Shown piece by piece: positions 31,681-50,707 of a DNA stretch of 64,000 nt. Numbering within the stretch: the stretch's first letter is position 1; the number at the start of each line of letters is the position of its first letter. Below the pieces are notes generated by a model, which had not been told where the DNA came from, ran no database searches, and saw nothing but the letters and a program-made list of their open reading frames with translations. The position numbers were made by a program, and so were the translations under genes. The DNA comes from Caldilineaceae bacterium (GTDB taxonomy: Bacteria; Chloroflexota; Anaerolineae; Caldilineales; Caldilineaceae): the NCBI GenBank assembly GCA_020634815.1, contig JACKBA010000016.1, positions 62,001 through 126,000 on the forward strand, read 5' to 3'.

Positions 31681-32484
31681 ATGCCACCACGCGAACGGAT
31701 TCGCTCGACCCATGCCCTGGTGCTCCGGCGCCGCGATGTCAACGACGCCGACCGCGTGCTGACGGTGCTGACGCCGCGCGACGGCAAGCTGGAACTCATC
31801 GCCAAGGGTGTGCGCAAGACCACCAGCCGCAAGGCCGGGCATCTCGAACTCTTCGTGCACGCCTCGCTGCTGGTGGCGCAGGCGCGTACGTGGGACATCA
31901 TCACCGAGGTGCAGACGGTCGAGAGCTTCCGCCACCTGCGCGACGACCTGGACGCGATTGCCGCGGCGAGCTATGTCTGCGAACTCGTCGACAACTTCGC
32001 CGAAAGCAACGACGAGATCCAGCCGGTGTGGGATCTTGTGCTGGACGTGCTGCGCGAGCTCGATGCCGGCGCCGCGCGGCATGAACTTCCTGCCAACCTG
32101 CTGCGCTGGTTCGACCTGCACCTGCTGAGCCTGACCGGTTTTCAGCCGCAGTTGTTTCGCTGCCTGGACTGCGAGCGCCCGCTCGAGCCAACGATCAACT
32201 TCGTCAACCTGCATGAGGGTGGCGTGCTCTGCCCCGACTGCGGCGGGCGTCGCAACGACGTGGAGCCGCTCGACGCCGACACGCTCAAGGTGCTGCGCTT
32301 CTTGCAGAGTCAGCCGTGGCCCGCAGTGAGCCAGGTCAGCGTGCGGCCGCCGGTCATGCGGCGCGTCGAGAGCCTGTTGCAGCGCTACCTCATCGTCGTT
32401 CTCGAACGTCAGTTGCGCTCGACCCTCTTCCTCCGCCGCCTGGCTGCCACCCCGGCCGGGCCCGAGATTGATCCCGGAGAATAG
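31681..32484 (+). CDS. recO: DNA repair protein RecO
   Basis: A 267-residue recombination mediator that helps load RecA with RecR. The N-terminal OB fold has STHALVLRRRDVNDADRVLT and ELIAKGVRKTTSRKAGHLEL. The middle is helical. A zinc finger is formed by C161 and C164 (FRCLDCERPL) and C184 and C187 (LCPDCGG). Length matches the family. It appears to be translated from a leaderless mRNA. The MazG-like gene starts 3 bp after its stop, so the two form an operon. Confidence 0.93.
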   Translation: MPPRERIRSTHALVLRRRDVNDADRVLTVLTPRDGKLELIAKGVRKTTSRKAGHLELFVHASLLVAQARTWDIITEVQTVESFRHLRDDLDAIAAASYVCELVDNFAESNDEIQPVWDLVLDVLRELDAGAARHELPANLLRWFDLHLLSLTGFQPQLFRCLDCERPLEPTINFVNLHEGGVLCPDCGGRRNDVEPLDADTLKVLRFLQSQPWPAVSQVSVRPPVMRRVESLLQRYLIVVLERQLRSTLFLRRLAATPAGPEIDPGE

Positions 32485-32487
32485 CCG

Positions 32488-32874
32488 ATGCAGATTCGCG
32501 AATATCAGGAGTGGCTGGAAGCCTGGGATCGCGCCCGCGCCTGGGAGCAGGTGACGATGAGCCATACCCTGCTGCACGCGCTCGAAGAACTGGGCGAGGT
32601 CAGCAAACTCGTGCAGATGATCGAGGGCTACCGCGCCCCCTCGCCCGACGACCTGGACGCGATCCGCAGCGAACTTGCCCTCGAACTGAGTGACTTGCAG
32701 GTGATGCTCTTCAAGATCGCCTACCTCGCCGGCATCGATATGGAGGCGGCTATGGTGCGCGGGCAGGCCAAGGCCGACGCCCGTTTCCCCGACCCCGCCA
32801 CCGGTCCCGCCGAACGCGCCGCCTACTGGGCGCGCTACCAGGAATATCTGCGCCGCCACGGTCTGGTCGAATAG
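32488..32874 (+). CDS. MazG-like nucleotide pyrophosphohydrolase
   Basis: A 128-residue all-alpha NTP-PPase-fold protein. The metal-binding pattern is HTLLHALEELGEVSKLVQMI (about 26-45) and RSELALELSDLQVMLFKIA (about 60-78), i.e. E-x2-E and E-x2-D. A short C-terminal tail follows. It would hydrolyse nucleoside triphosphates to monophosphates, usually for house-cleaning. It is coupled to recO by a 3-bp gap. Confidence 0.85.
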   Translation: MQIREYQEWLEAWDRARAWEQVTMSHTLLHALEELGEVSKLVQMIEGYRAPSPDDLDAIRSELALELSDLQVMLFKIAYLAGIDMEAAMVRGQAKADARFPDPATGPAERAAYWARYQEYLRRHGLVE

Positions 32875-32884
32875 ACAGCCTCTA

Positions 32885-32968
32885 CCAATCTTGACGCAGA
32901 GACGCTGAGCCGCAGAGACAAGCCCTGCTTCGTTGTCGTGTTGCCGCTGCGAATCTCTGCATCACCGC
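32885..32968. repeat. Partial copy of the CGCAGAG dyad repeat
   Basis: CTTGACGCAGAGACGCTGAG, then GACAAGCCCTGCTTCGTTG and TCGTGTTGCCGCTGCGAATC with CTCTGC. The central core matches the repeat at 749-904 with few changes; the terminal repeats are missing. Confidence 0.65.
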
Positions 32969-33035
32969 CTCCTAACGCACGCGCATCGAGTGATCCAGGG
33001 CGGCCACCGGATTTGTCCAATCGTTACCAAAATCA

Positions 33036-33112
33036 GAACAAACGTGCTTTTGGGTATTGACATCGCACAAATGTTCGTGTACTATTTGGGATACTTGGGA
33101 AAACAAACGTTC
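33036..33112 (+). promoter_or_regulatory. Three LexA-type SOS operators
   Basis: GAACAAACGTGC (33036-33047), GCACAAATGTTC (33065-33076) and AAACAAACGTTC (33101-33112) each fit GAAC-N4-GTTC with one or two half-site mismatches, the Gram-positive type of SOS box. The middle one lies between the -35 and -10 of the lexA promoter; the others flank it. Confidence 0.65.
33057..33085 (+). promoter_or_regulatory. lexA promoter
   Basis: Perfect -35 TTGACA (33057-33062), 17-nt spacer, -10 TACTAT (33080-33085). The start of transcription would be near 33092, giving a leader of about 67 nt that carries the third operator and two TTTGGGATA(A)CTTGG repeats. Confidence 0.75.
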
Positions 33113-33158
33113 TGTTTTGGGATAACTTGGGTAACGACTGCAACCAGGATTGGGAATC

Positions 33159-33854
33159 ATGAATCTCTCTGAACGCCAGCAAAAGATCCTACGCTTCATC
33201 ATCAGCTTCATGGGCGCGCACGAGTATCCGCCCACGATCCGTGAGATTGGTGAGGAGGTGGGCATCAGTAGCACGTCCGTGGTGAACTACAACCTGGCCA
33301 AGCTCGAAGAATACGAGTTGATCGCACGCGACCGTGAGGTGAGCCGCGGGTTGAGCCTCAACCGGCCGCGGCTGGCCGAAATCGGTTTTCTTGCGGCCAC
33401 GAACGGCAGCGCCAATGGTGGAGCGCGCAGCGCAGCGGCTGGTCGCTTCACGGTGCCGGTGCTGGGGCGTATCGCCGCCGGTGAGCCCATCGGTGCCATC
33501 CCGCGCGAGGCGCACGACCCCGAGGAGTGGATCGAGATTGCCGAGGGGTTGGTCAACGTGCCGTCGGACCGGCTTTTTGCCCTGCGCGTCAAGGGGAACT
33601 CCATGATCGATGCCAGCGTGCTGGACGGCGACATCGTCATCCTTCGCCAGCAGGATACGGCCAACGATGGCGACATGGTGGCGGCGTGGATCGAGGGTGA
33701 CGAGGAGACGACGCTCAAGTACCTCTATCGCGATGGCGCCGACGTGCGCCTGATGCCGGCCAACCCCAATCCCGAGTACAAGCCCATCGTGCGCCCGGCG
33801 GAGCGCGTGCGTATCAACGGGAAGGTCGTTTCGGTCATTCGCGTGCTACATTGA
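33159..33854 (+). CDS. lexA: SOS repressor LexA
   Basis: A 231-residue repressor-protease. The N-terminal winged HTH is LSERQQKILRFIISFM and PPTIREIGEEVGISSTSVVN. A longer-than-usual linker (about 70-98) follows. The self-cleavage site is Ala107-Gly108 (RIAAGEPIG). The catalytic Ser148 is in GNSMIDAS and Lys187 in TTLKYLY. ATG 33159 matches the family start; an upstream TTG is in frame but unneeded. Autoregulation is expected from the operators overlapping its promoter. A strong bidirectional terminator follows. Confidence 0.96.
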   Translation: MNLSERQQKILRFIISFMGAHEYPPTIREIGEEVGISSTSVVNYNLAKLEEYELIARDREVSRGLSLNRPRLAEIGFLAATNGSANGGARSAAAGRFTVPVLGRIAAGEPIGAIPREAHDPEEWIEIAEGLVNVPSDRLFALRVKGNSMIDASVLDGDIVILRQQDTANDGDMVAAWIEGDEETTLKYLYRDGADVRLMPANPNPEYKPIVRPAERVRINGKVVSVIRVLH

Positions 33855-33870
33855 GACATTGCCGCCAATC

Positions 33871-33902
33871 AAAAGGAGCGGGCCGTACGGCCCGCTCCTT
33901 TT
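33871..33902. terminator. Bidirectional intrinsic terminator between lexA and acpP
   Basis: A perfect palindrome AAAAGGAGCGGGCC / GGCCCGCTCCTTTT around GTAC, followed by TTTTTG on the plus strand. It serves lexA and, because of the A/T-rich ends, acpP on the other strand. Confidence 0.9.
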
Positions 33903-33918
33903 TTGTTTTTCGTGACGC

Positions 33919-34164
33919 TCAGCCGGCCATGGCGCCGTCGAGATAGGTGACGGCGTCGCCGACGGTGACGATCTTCTGCGCGTCGTCGTCGTTGATCTCG
34001 CCGCCGAACTCTTCCTCAAAGGCCATGATCAACTCAACGAGGTCGAGGCTGTCCGCCTCCAGGTCGTCGCGGAAATTGGCTTCCATGTTTACGTCTTCAG
34101 CGTCGACACCGAGCTGGTCGACGATAATGGCGCGTACGCGTTCGAATGTGCTGTTTTCGGCCAT
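33919..34164 (-). CDS. acpP: Acyl carrier protein
   Basis: An 81-residue acidic four-helix carrier for fatty acid synthesis. The phosphopantetheine attachment Ser39 is in DDLEADSLDLVELIMAFEEE. Length and charge are standard. It stands alone, converging on lexA, without the usual fab neighbours. Confidence 0.95.
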   Translation of the reverse strand: MAENSTFERVRAIIVDQLGVDAEDVNMEANFRDDLEADSLDLVELIMAFEEEFGGEINDDDAQKIVTVGDAVTYLDGAMAG

Positions 34165-34504
34165 GATGGCAAACTCTCCTCTGTCAATAAGTCATCTTAA
34201 ACGATTAGGGCGCACCGTGATTCGAAGCGCACGTTTTCGCACCCTGAAAATCTAGCATCGTGTCTTGCCTTTGGTCAGGAAGCATTGGCCATTGTAGTGC
34301 AGCGTTTGTCACCCTGTCAACATCACCGCCAACCGGCACGCAACGAAACCGCAACCCAGCCACTCGCCTTCTCACCTCGGCAGATACTTTGCACATGTCT
34401 TGAGAAAGAACACCCAATCACCCGTGGAGTTGCGCCGGCGGCCGAGGAGAATTGGCGAGATTGCCCGGCAACAGTGCCAAAACCGAGTTCCGTATACTGG
34501 ACAG
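34165..34504. other. Intergenic region upstream of acpP and of the RNA candidate
   Basis: No gene is recognised. It should hold the acpP promoter (minus strand) and, at 34493-34498, a TATACT -10-like sequence for the plus-strand RNA candidate, with only a weak -35. Confidence 0.4.
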
Positions 34505-34710
<206 letters not shown>

Positions 34711-34756
34711 CCCGGTTTTGCCCGGCGCGGGGTCGCGTCCCGATGCCGCGCCGGGG

Positions 34757-35539
34757 TCACCATCCCAGCCGCTCACCGATCCAGCCATGCAGGGCGCGGG
34801 CCTCCGCCGCGTCGATTGCAGGCTTGGCCGGCTCTCCGCCATAGACGGCACAGGAACGAACGACCAACGGACGAAACCGCGCCGGAACACGCCCCACTGC
34901 CCACATCCCGCCCTCGGCCTTCGAGAGCACCACACCGTCGGCAACTGCTGCCCAACAGCGACACGCGTTCAACACCATGTAGACGGGACTCACCTCGCCA
35001 CTGGTCACGGCCCACACAAAGTCACTGCGTAGCGACGCCAGGTAATCCTCCCACGGCACGGCCAGCCGCAAGTCGGCGATGGGCGTGCCCGCCAGGCAGA
35101 GCCCGCGCTGCTTGAGCACGGTGAAGTGGGCGGCCAGGTCACTGTCCTCGCCGTCGGGGAGTGCAGCGCCGGCGACATTGGCCAGCATGGCACTCGCTGC
35201 GGTGCGCCACGCCTCGCTGAAATGGAGGTCAAACGGGGCGGGGTGGCGCCACGGTACGATTTGCGCGTAGTAAACAATGCTGATTTCGACGGGATGTGGC
35301 GCGCCGGAGAGATCCAACAGCCCGCCAATGATCTGCCGCCGCTCCGCCTGACCAAGCGGCCCTTGCGTGATCACCAGCAGATCGATGTCGCTGGTCTGTG
35401 GATTGAAGCAGCCCATCGCCAGCGACCCGTGCGCGTAGATTCCCACCAGGTTGCCTCGAGTGCATTCGTATAGCAAGTGTGTCAGAGTCGTGATCTGCTC
35501 CTGTGTGGCCGGCGGTATCGACAGGTGTGTGAGTTCCAT
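34757..35539 (-). CDS. AadA-like nucleotidyltransferase
   Basis: A 260-residue nucleotidyltransferase with the aminoglycoside-adenylyltransferase arrangement. IYAHGSLAMGCFNPQTSDID (about 34-53) followed by LLVIT gives the GS..SDID metal-binding motif. The C-terminal helical domain (about 140-255) resembles DUF4111 (VYMVLNACRCWAAVADGVVL..). Start ATG 35539 has GGGGAG just upstream. It may adenylylate a streptomycin- or spectinomycin-like drug, but chromosomal AadA-like proteins often have unknown substrates, so resistance is only a possibility. Confidence 0.82.
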   Translation of the reverse strand: MELTHLSIPPATQEQITTLTHLLYECTRGNLVGIYAHGSLAMGCFNPQTSDIDLLVITQGPLGQAERRQIIGGLLDLSGAPHPVEISIVYYAQIVPWRHPAPFDLHFSEAWRTAASAMLANVAGAALPDGEDSDLAAHFTVLKQRGLCLAGTPIADLRLAVPWEDYLASLRSDFVWAVTSGEVSPVYMVLNACRCWAAVADGVVLSKAEGGMWAVGRVPARFRPLVVRSCAVYGGEPAKPAIDAAEARALHGWIGERLGW

Positions 35540-35779
35540 AGGCTCCCCGGTTACATTCTCGTCAAAGTGTCTGTTCGCATAACCATTCGAGGCTCTCTTT
35601 TCATCGGTTTGCCATATTCGAATAGTCATCGATTGGAAACGATCGTTGAAAAAATTGGCTATTGCGCACGCGAAAGTGCGATGTTATGATCGCCAACGAC
35701 TGCCGGAATTCTGACTGCACCTACCGTTTACCGTCTCGCAGCAGAATTACTTTTGCCATCGATTTAGGAGGATACATCA

Positions 35780-37894
<2,115 letters not shown>

Positions 37895-38155
37895 CGGTAC
37901 GGGTTGATTAGATAAACTCCTTCGATGGCAGTGCAGGCTGCGGTTCCGGCTCCGCAGCCTGTGCTGCATTCCAGCCCAGGCATCTGACGACGAACAACAG
38001 GTGCAAAGTGAGGGGCTTATCCGGACGCCCAAAGCGACACAGTCGCATCGGAACAACAGGCAGTCAGATGTCTGGGCTGGAAGAGGGGCCCCGGCGGCGC
38101 TGTGCGGAGCGCCGCCTCCTTCTCCCTTCGAGAAGGGCCGAAGAGTTCGCACAAC
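37895..38155. other. Intergenic region with hairpin at 37934-37961
   Basis: No gene is seen. CAGGCTGCGG / CCGCAGCCTG forms a 10-bp hairpin at 37934-37961, 40 nt after the LysM protein stop, without a T-run. The remainder holds nothing I recognise. Confidence 0.5.
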
Positions 38156-38197
38156 AAAAAGGAGAGCGATCCTCACTGCGGGATCGCTCTCCTTTTT
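38156..38197. terminator. Bidirectional intrinsic terminator
   Basis: AAAAAGGAGAGCGATCC and GGATCGCTCTCCTTTTT, 12-bp GC-containing stem flanked by A- and T-runs, between the converging LysM gene and the SH3b lipoprotein gene. Confidence 0.9.
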
Positions 38198-38218
38198 CTG
38201 TCCTTTCTTGTCGGGCTG

Positions 38219-39028
38219 CTATTCGAGCGGGCTGAGCCAGCGCTCGGTGCCGTCGCTCTCGGCGGCCCAACCTTCGGTGGCGCCGTCATCGGAACGGATC
38301 TGGAACCAGATATAGCCGCCTGATTCTTGCGGCCCGCCCGTGATGGTGAACTCCTCGCCGGGGTTGACGCGTGTCACCAGGTTGGCATCCGTGCCGGGCG
38401 TCTCGCGCACGGAGAGCTGGCCGCCCGAACTCATCGTCACCAGCACGCGCTCACCGATGCGTGGCGACCGGTCGACCGGCTCCGGCTCGCCCATCTGCGG
38501 GCTGAGCAGGTCGGTCTCGCCGTCATTCTCGACGGCCCATCCGACGTTACCTTCGGCGTCGTCCAGCTTCCACCAGCGATAGCCTTCACCGTCGATTGGC
38601 CCGTCGACGATCGTCACCTTGAGCCGTGAGGGCAGATAGCGCACCAGGTCGGCCGTCGTCACCGGTTCCGCACGCATGTTGACGCCGTTGGGCGCAATCA
38701 CGCGCGCCGGCTGGCCAATGGCAAGCGCCGTGCCTGGCATCGGCGTCGGCGTGAAGGTGGCTGTCGGTTCGGGCGTCGGGGTGTCGGTTTCGACCGGCAG
38801 CAGCGGCGTCGCCTCCGCCACCGGGCCACCTGATGCGCCCGTCGCCTGCTGTGCCGTCGTTTCGACCGCGGCAGGTAGGGTCGGCGTCGGTGTCGGGCGG
38901 GGGGCGAAGCTGCCACAGGCGAGCGTCGGCCCCAGCCAGATGAGCGAAGCAGCCAGCAGCGCGCGCAACTTCCAGCGATGGCTCAATGTGCGGCGCGTTG
39001 GCGTGATTGATGCGTCATCCTTGTTCAT
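38219..39028 (-). CDS. Lipoprotein with two SH3b domains
   Basis: A 269-residue protein. A signal peptide ends in a lipobox (PTLACG, lipidated Cys38). It is followed by a Pro/Thr-rich linker (about 40-98). SH3b-like domain 1 (about 105-178) has VNMRAEPVTTADLVRYL and WWKLDDAEGNVGWAV. Domain 2 (about 190-269) has LSVRETPGTDANLVTRV and WFQIRSDDGATEGWAAE. SH3b domains usually bind cell-wall peptides. It is an extracellular, membrane-tethered wall-binding protein of unknown role. Confidence 0.85.
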   Translation of the reverse strand: MNKDDASITPTRRTLSHRWKLRALLAASLIWLGPTLACGSFAPRPTPTPTLPAAVETTAQQATGASGGPVAEATPLLPVETDTPTPEPTATFTPTPMPGTALAIGQPARVIAPNGVNMRAEPVTTADLVRYLPSRLKVTIVDGPIDGEGYRWWKLDDAEGNVGWAVENDGETDLLSPQMGEPEPVDRSPRIGERVLVTMSSGGQLSVRETPGTDANLVTRVNPGEEFTITGGPQESGGYIWFQIRSDDGATEGWAAESDGTERWLSPLE

Positions 39029-39096
39029 GGGTCTGGATTATACCCTATGTGTGGGCGAGCCACCATCTCGCCTGCCAAACGATTTGCCGATATTCT

Positions 39097-40692
<1,596 letters not shown>

Positions 40693-40696
40693 TGGG

Positions 40697-42400
<1,704 letters not shown>

Positions 42401-42578
42401 GTCGGGACCTTCCCTTGATTTCCATTTCTCGTTCCTTCGTCCGCCGGTTCAGCAGGCTGTGATCAGGAATCATCAACACGCCAGGCTCACCAAGAAGCAC
42501 AATGTTGGACCTTCCCTGTCGCTGCTTTGCGCCTCTTTGTGCCCTTGTGGCATTGTGGTGATAGGTTCCAACCGCCTC

Positions 42579-45380
<2,802 letters not shown>

Positions 45381-45497
45381 GAGATTCTCTGTCCTGGGAA
45401 AGGCCTGTTGCCCGGCACAGCCGACAACCGGACTGCCGGCTGTGTTGCCAGCCGTTGACCGGTCGGTTCGGTTGCGGTGAAAAGCTGCCGGAACAGG

Positions 45498-45725
45498 CTA
45501 CTGTACGGTCAGACTGCCGTCTTCTACCAGCGCCAGGATCTGGCGGTACTTGAGGATGGAACGCAGCGTACGCATGCGGCGCCCGGCGTCCAGGCGATAG
45601 CGGCCCGCGGGCAAGTCGAGGATGAAGTTCCTGGTGGTGTTGTTGACCAGAACGATGATGTCATCCGGATTCTCGATCCAGGTGTAATCCAGTTCCGCTG
45701 CCTTCACAGATTGATTGGTCGCCAT
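45498..45725 (-). CDS. Small hypothetical protein
   Basis: A 75-residue protein, MATNQSVKAAELDYTWIENP then DDIIVLVNNTTRNFILDLP and GRYRLDAGRRMRTLRSIL. It is probably beta-rich and soluble. AAGGGG lies 7 nt before ATG 45725; another ATG is 6 nt upstream. I do not recognise the family. Confidence 0.6.
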   Translation of the reverse strand: MATNQSVKAAELDYTWIENPDDIIVLVNNTTRNFILDLPAGRYRLDAGRRMRTLRSILKYRQILALVEDGSLTVQ

Positions 45726-45822
45726 TAGCATGCCCCTTGGTCTAGCATCGTCTGGTGGGTTGCACCTGCATTGTACTTGGCACAGTGTGCTTTCGACAAG
45801 AAGCTGACCGGTCGATACCCGA

Positions 45823-47334
45823 TCAGTGGTGAACGGTATTCATCTCTTCCATGGACACCTTGGCCGGCCTGGCGTGCGGCGTCCGGTTCTGCCAGAGCGA
45901 TACGCCGACCACGGTGGCAAAACTGGCGGCGTAGAGCACCATGAAGGGCGCCGACAGCCAGCCGCTCCGGCCGGCAACCAGGTAAGCCGCCAGCAGCGCA
46001 TAGAGCGCCAGCGCGATCTCGGCGATCGTCACGCGATCCAGCGGCAGGCGATAGGTGCTGCCACGCCAGCCATCGCCGCTGCTCTCCACGCGAAATTTGG
46101 GTGTGCGCTGGAAGGCGCCGCCCTTCGTGCACCACCCCTGCCAGACGGCCAGCGAGTTGTTCAGACAGACGCCCATACCCAGCAGCGTGAGCAGCGGCAG
46201 ATAGGCCCAGCGCCGCCACCACGAGTCGCGCGCCAGCCGCACCTGCCCGACGGCGTAGAGCAGCGGCGGCCCGAACGACGTGAGTCCGATGAGCGGTACA
46301 GGCGAGAGCGGCTGGGCGCCCAGGAGCAGCAGCGGCGGGATCACCAGCAACAGAAGCAGCAACATGGGATGGATGAGATAGGCGCCCAGATGAACCGTTG
46401 CTGCCAGCCGCACGCGCAACTCGTTGTCACTACGCCAGACGCGCCCGCCGAGCTTGCGTAGCGTCTGGATGCTGCCCTTGGCCCAGCGGAACTGCTGGCG
46501 CTTGTAGGCGTTGAGCTGCGGCGGAATCTCGGCCGGTGCGACGACCTCGTTCAGGTAGAGCGGTCGCCAGCCGGCCAGTTGGGCGCGATAGCTCAGGTCC
46601 AGATCCTCGCAGAGCGTGTCGGTCTGCCAGCCGCCGGTGCGCGCATCCTCGATGCACGTGCGCCGCCAGACGCCCCCCGATCCGTTGAAACCGAAGAGGC
46701 AGCCGGCTGCCTGCCGTCCGGCCTGTTCGACGGCGAAGTGACCGTCGAGCGCCAGCGCCTGGCTGGCCGTGAGCCAGGAGTAGTCGCGGTTCAGGTGTCC
46801 CCAGCGCGCCTGCACGAAGCCGACTTCCTCGCTGCCGGGCGCGCAGAAGTGGGGAATGGTGCGGCGCAGGAAGTCGGTCGCCGGCCGGAAGTCGGCATCG
46901 AAGACGGCGATGAAGTCGCCGGTCGCCGACGGCAGCGCATAGGCCAGCGCGCCGGCCTTGTACCCGGCGCGCGTGGGACGTCGCACCGCTACGATGGAAC
47001 GTCCTTGCGATCGCCAGTAGGCCACGCAGCGGTCGACGATGGCGACGGTGTCGTCGGTTGAATCGTCCAACACCTGGATTTGAAGCTTGTCAGGCGGGTA
47101 GTCGAGCAGGGCGCAGGCTTCGATCAGCCGCTCGGCCACATGGCGCTCGTTGTAAATCGGCAGTTGCACGGTAACGGTCGGCCAGTTCTCAACGTCTGCG
47201 GCGGACGCGTCGGGCCGCACACGGCGCATCTGCCAGACAAGCCAGGCCGCATGCAGGCTGTAGAGCGCAAGCCCCAGGGCGCATGAGATGTAGATCGCTT
47301 GTAAGAGAAAGACCGCGACTGCCTGCAATTGCAT
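45823..47334 (-). CDS. Membrane family 2 glycosyltransferase, cellulose-synthase-like
   Basis: A 503-residue processive-type GT2. There is an N-terminal membrane segment (about 8-30). The catalytic domain has PTVTVQLPIYNERHVAERLI, LDDSTDDT, FIAVFDADFRPATDFL (DxD), TDTLCEDLDLSYR (the acidic base motif) and KRQQFRWAKGSIQ (QxxRW). Four or so C-terminal membrane segments follow. It resembles glucomannan/cellulose-synthase-like enzymes that make and export a beta-glycan from NDP-sugar. No accessory genes are adjacent, so the product is unknown. ATG 47334 was preferred to a TTG four codons upstream. Confidence 0.9.
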   Translation of the reverse strand: MQLQAVAVFLLQAIYISCALGLALYSLHAAWLVWQMRRVRPDASAADVENWPTVTVQLPIYNERHVAERLIEACALLDYPPDKLQIQVLDDSTDDTVAIVDRCVAYWRSQGRSIVAVRRPTRAGYKAGALAYALPSATGDFIAVFDADFRPATDFLRRTIPHFCAPGSEEVGFVQARWGHLNRDYSWLTASQALALDGHFAVEQAGRQAAGCLFGFNGSGGVWRRTCIEDARTGGWQTDTLCEDLDLSYRAQLAGWRPLYLNEVVAPAEIPPQLNAYKRQQFRWAKGSIQTLRKLGGRVWRSDNELRVRLAATVHLGAYLIHPMLLLLLLVIPPLLLLGAQPLSPVPLIGLTSFGPPLLYAVGQVRLARDSWWRRWAYLPLLTLLGMGVCLNNSLAVWQGWCTKGGAFQRTPKFRVESSGDGWRGSTYRLPLDRVTIAEIALALYALLAAYLVAGRSGWLSAPFMVLYAASFATVVGVSLWQNRTPHARPAKVSMEEMNTVHH

Positions 47335-47506
47335 GGTTATACCCAAAAAATCGAGCCGACAGCGCGCCGGCTCGAATGTAGCATATAAATACGGATGCGT
47401 CGCAGGTCGTGCGCAATGTTCGTGGTTAAGCGGTGAACACGCCGCACAGAAAAACTGGCGCTCAACCTGTCACCATCCTGAAACGCGAGCAGATTATACT
47501 GCCTTG

Positions 47507-47534
47507 TTGGAGGTCAAACCAAATGTGGTATACT
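47507..47534 (+). promoter_or_regulatory. Putative promoter of the HPt gene
   Basis: TTGGAG, 16-nt spacer, TATACT (47529-47534), about 105 nt before the GTG start at 47640. A second TATACT occurs at 47494. Confidence 0.4.
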
Positions 47535-47639
47535 CTGTGCGGTCTGGCAACTCTGCCGGCGAGTCTGGCAGCACGTTTCGTGCTTGGCTGACTCATTTGT
47601 TCCAGGATCGCACAAACAATCGCCCAGGAGCAGAACCTC

Positions 47640-48032
47640 GTGGCTGCATCTTTTCCAGATTCAAGCCTCCCTGTAGTTGACCGTCTTGCCCTCGATTCGT
47701 TGATCGAGATGTTCGGCGACGATGACATGGAAGCGGTCATCGACCTGCTCGACACATTTCTGTCCGAGTCCCAGAAGCAGGTCAACGCTATCCGGACCTC
47801 GTTCGACACGGGCGATATGGCCACGCTGCACCGCATGGCGCACAGCCTCAAGTCGAGCAGTGCGACCTTTGGTGCGGCGCGTCTCTCAGCGGTGTGCGCT
47901 CGTTTGGAGCAGGCGGCCAAGGACGGATGCAGCGGCGGGGGGTGCGCCGAACTGCTCCCCGTCGTCCTTGATGAGCAGCAGCAGGCCGCGCAGGTTCTTA
48001 CCGACGCACGGGCGACGCTATCCGGCGCCTGA
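47640..48032 (+). CDS. HPt histidine phosphotransfer protein
   Basis: A 130-residue single-domain phosphotransfer protein of two-component phosphorelays. The phosphorylatable His68 lies in LHRMAHSLKSSSATFGA, followed by helices LSAVCARLEQAAKDG and a C-terminal Gln/Ala helix. Start GTG 47640 has AGGAG 9 nt upstream. No kinase or receiver gene lies in the window, so its partners are elsewhere. A terminator follows at 48158. Confidence 0.9.
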   Translation: MAASFPDSSLPVVDRLALDSLIEMFGDDDMEAVIDLLDTFLSESQKQVNAIRTSFDTGDMATLHRMAHSLKSSSATFGAARLSAVCARLEQAAKDGCSGGGCAELLPVVLDEQQQAAQVLTDARATLSGA

Positions 48033-48157
48033 GAATACCGGATCGCTGGATCGGCTGCTTGAAACTGCCATCCATCAAGAATCATGCGTCACCAGTCATG
48101 ATTCATGGATGAAACGCCGCCCTGGCTACCGGTAGCGGCTGCAAAATCGAACAAACA

Positions 48158-48189
48158 AAAGAGCCCTGGGCCACGGCCCAGGGCTCTTT
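48158..48189. terminator. Bidirectional intrinsic terminator
   Basis: AAAGAGCCCTGGGCC / GGCCCAGGGCTCTTT, perfect stem with AC loop and A/T flanks, between the converging HPt and EF-G-like genes. Confidence 0.9.
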
Positions 48190-48216
48190 CTATTCCGGAA
48201 AGTCCTGTCGAGCAGG

Positions 48217-50283
<2,067 letters not shown>

Positions 50284-50707
50284 AGAAGCCTCCAAAAAAG
50301 GGTCGATTGAAATGAGTAACGATTGCGTCGAGCCGGTGCCTGCGTGCGACCGAATATGCCGACGCGATCGTTGGCTTACGGTGGGCGCTGCTCATTGACT
50401 TGTCAACCGTCGGAAGTGTCTTGGCTTGCCGGCGATTCCAGCGTCGAGGTGAGTGGGAGCACTACGCCGAAGAGCAGCGGATCGTTGTCGTACCGAGTCT
50501 TCTCAAACACGTCTTTTCAACTACGCGCGTTCATAGTCAACTCGGCATTCTACTGGAAACGAACACACTGGTCAACTTATGGGCATTGGTCTGGCGCGTC
50601 CCGCTGCAGGTCGCGAGCGCCATGCCGGCGAACGTCGCACTGGGCAGATTGCATGGTGCGACGCACGCCGGCACTGGGCTGGCATATCCCCGATTCATCA
50701 ACGCCGG
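50284..50707. other. Intergenic region without recognisable gene
   Basis: It contains the leader and promoter region of the EF-G-like gene (minus strand). Small open frames on the plus strand have no ribosome binding site or family resemblance. Confidence 0.5.
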
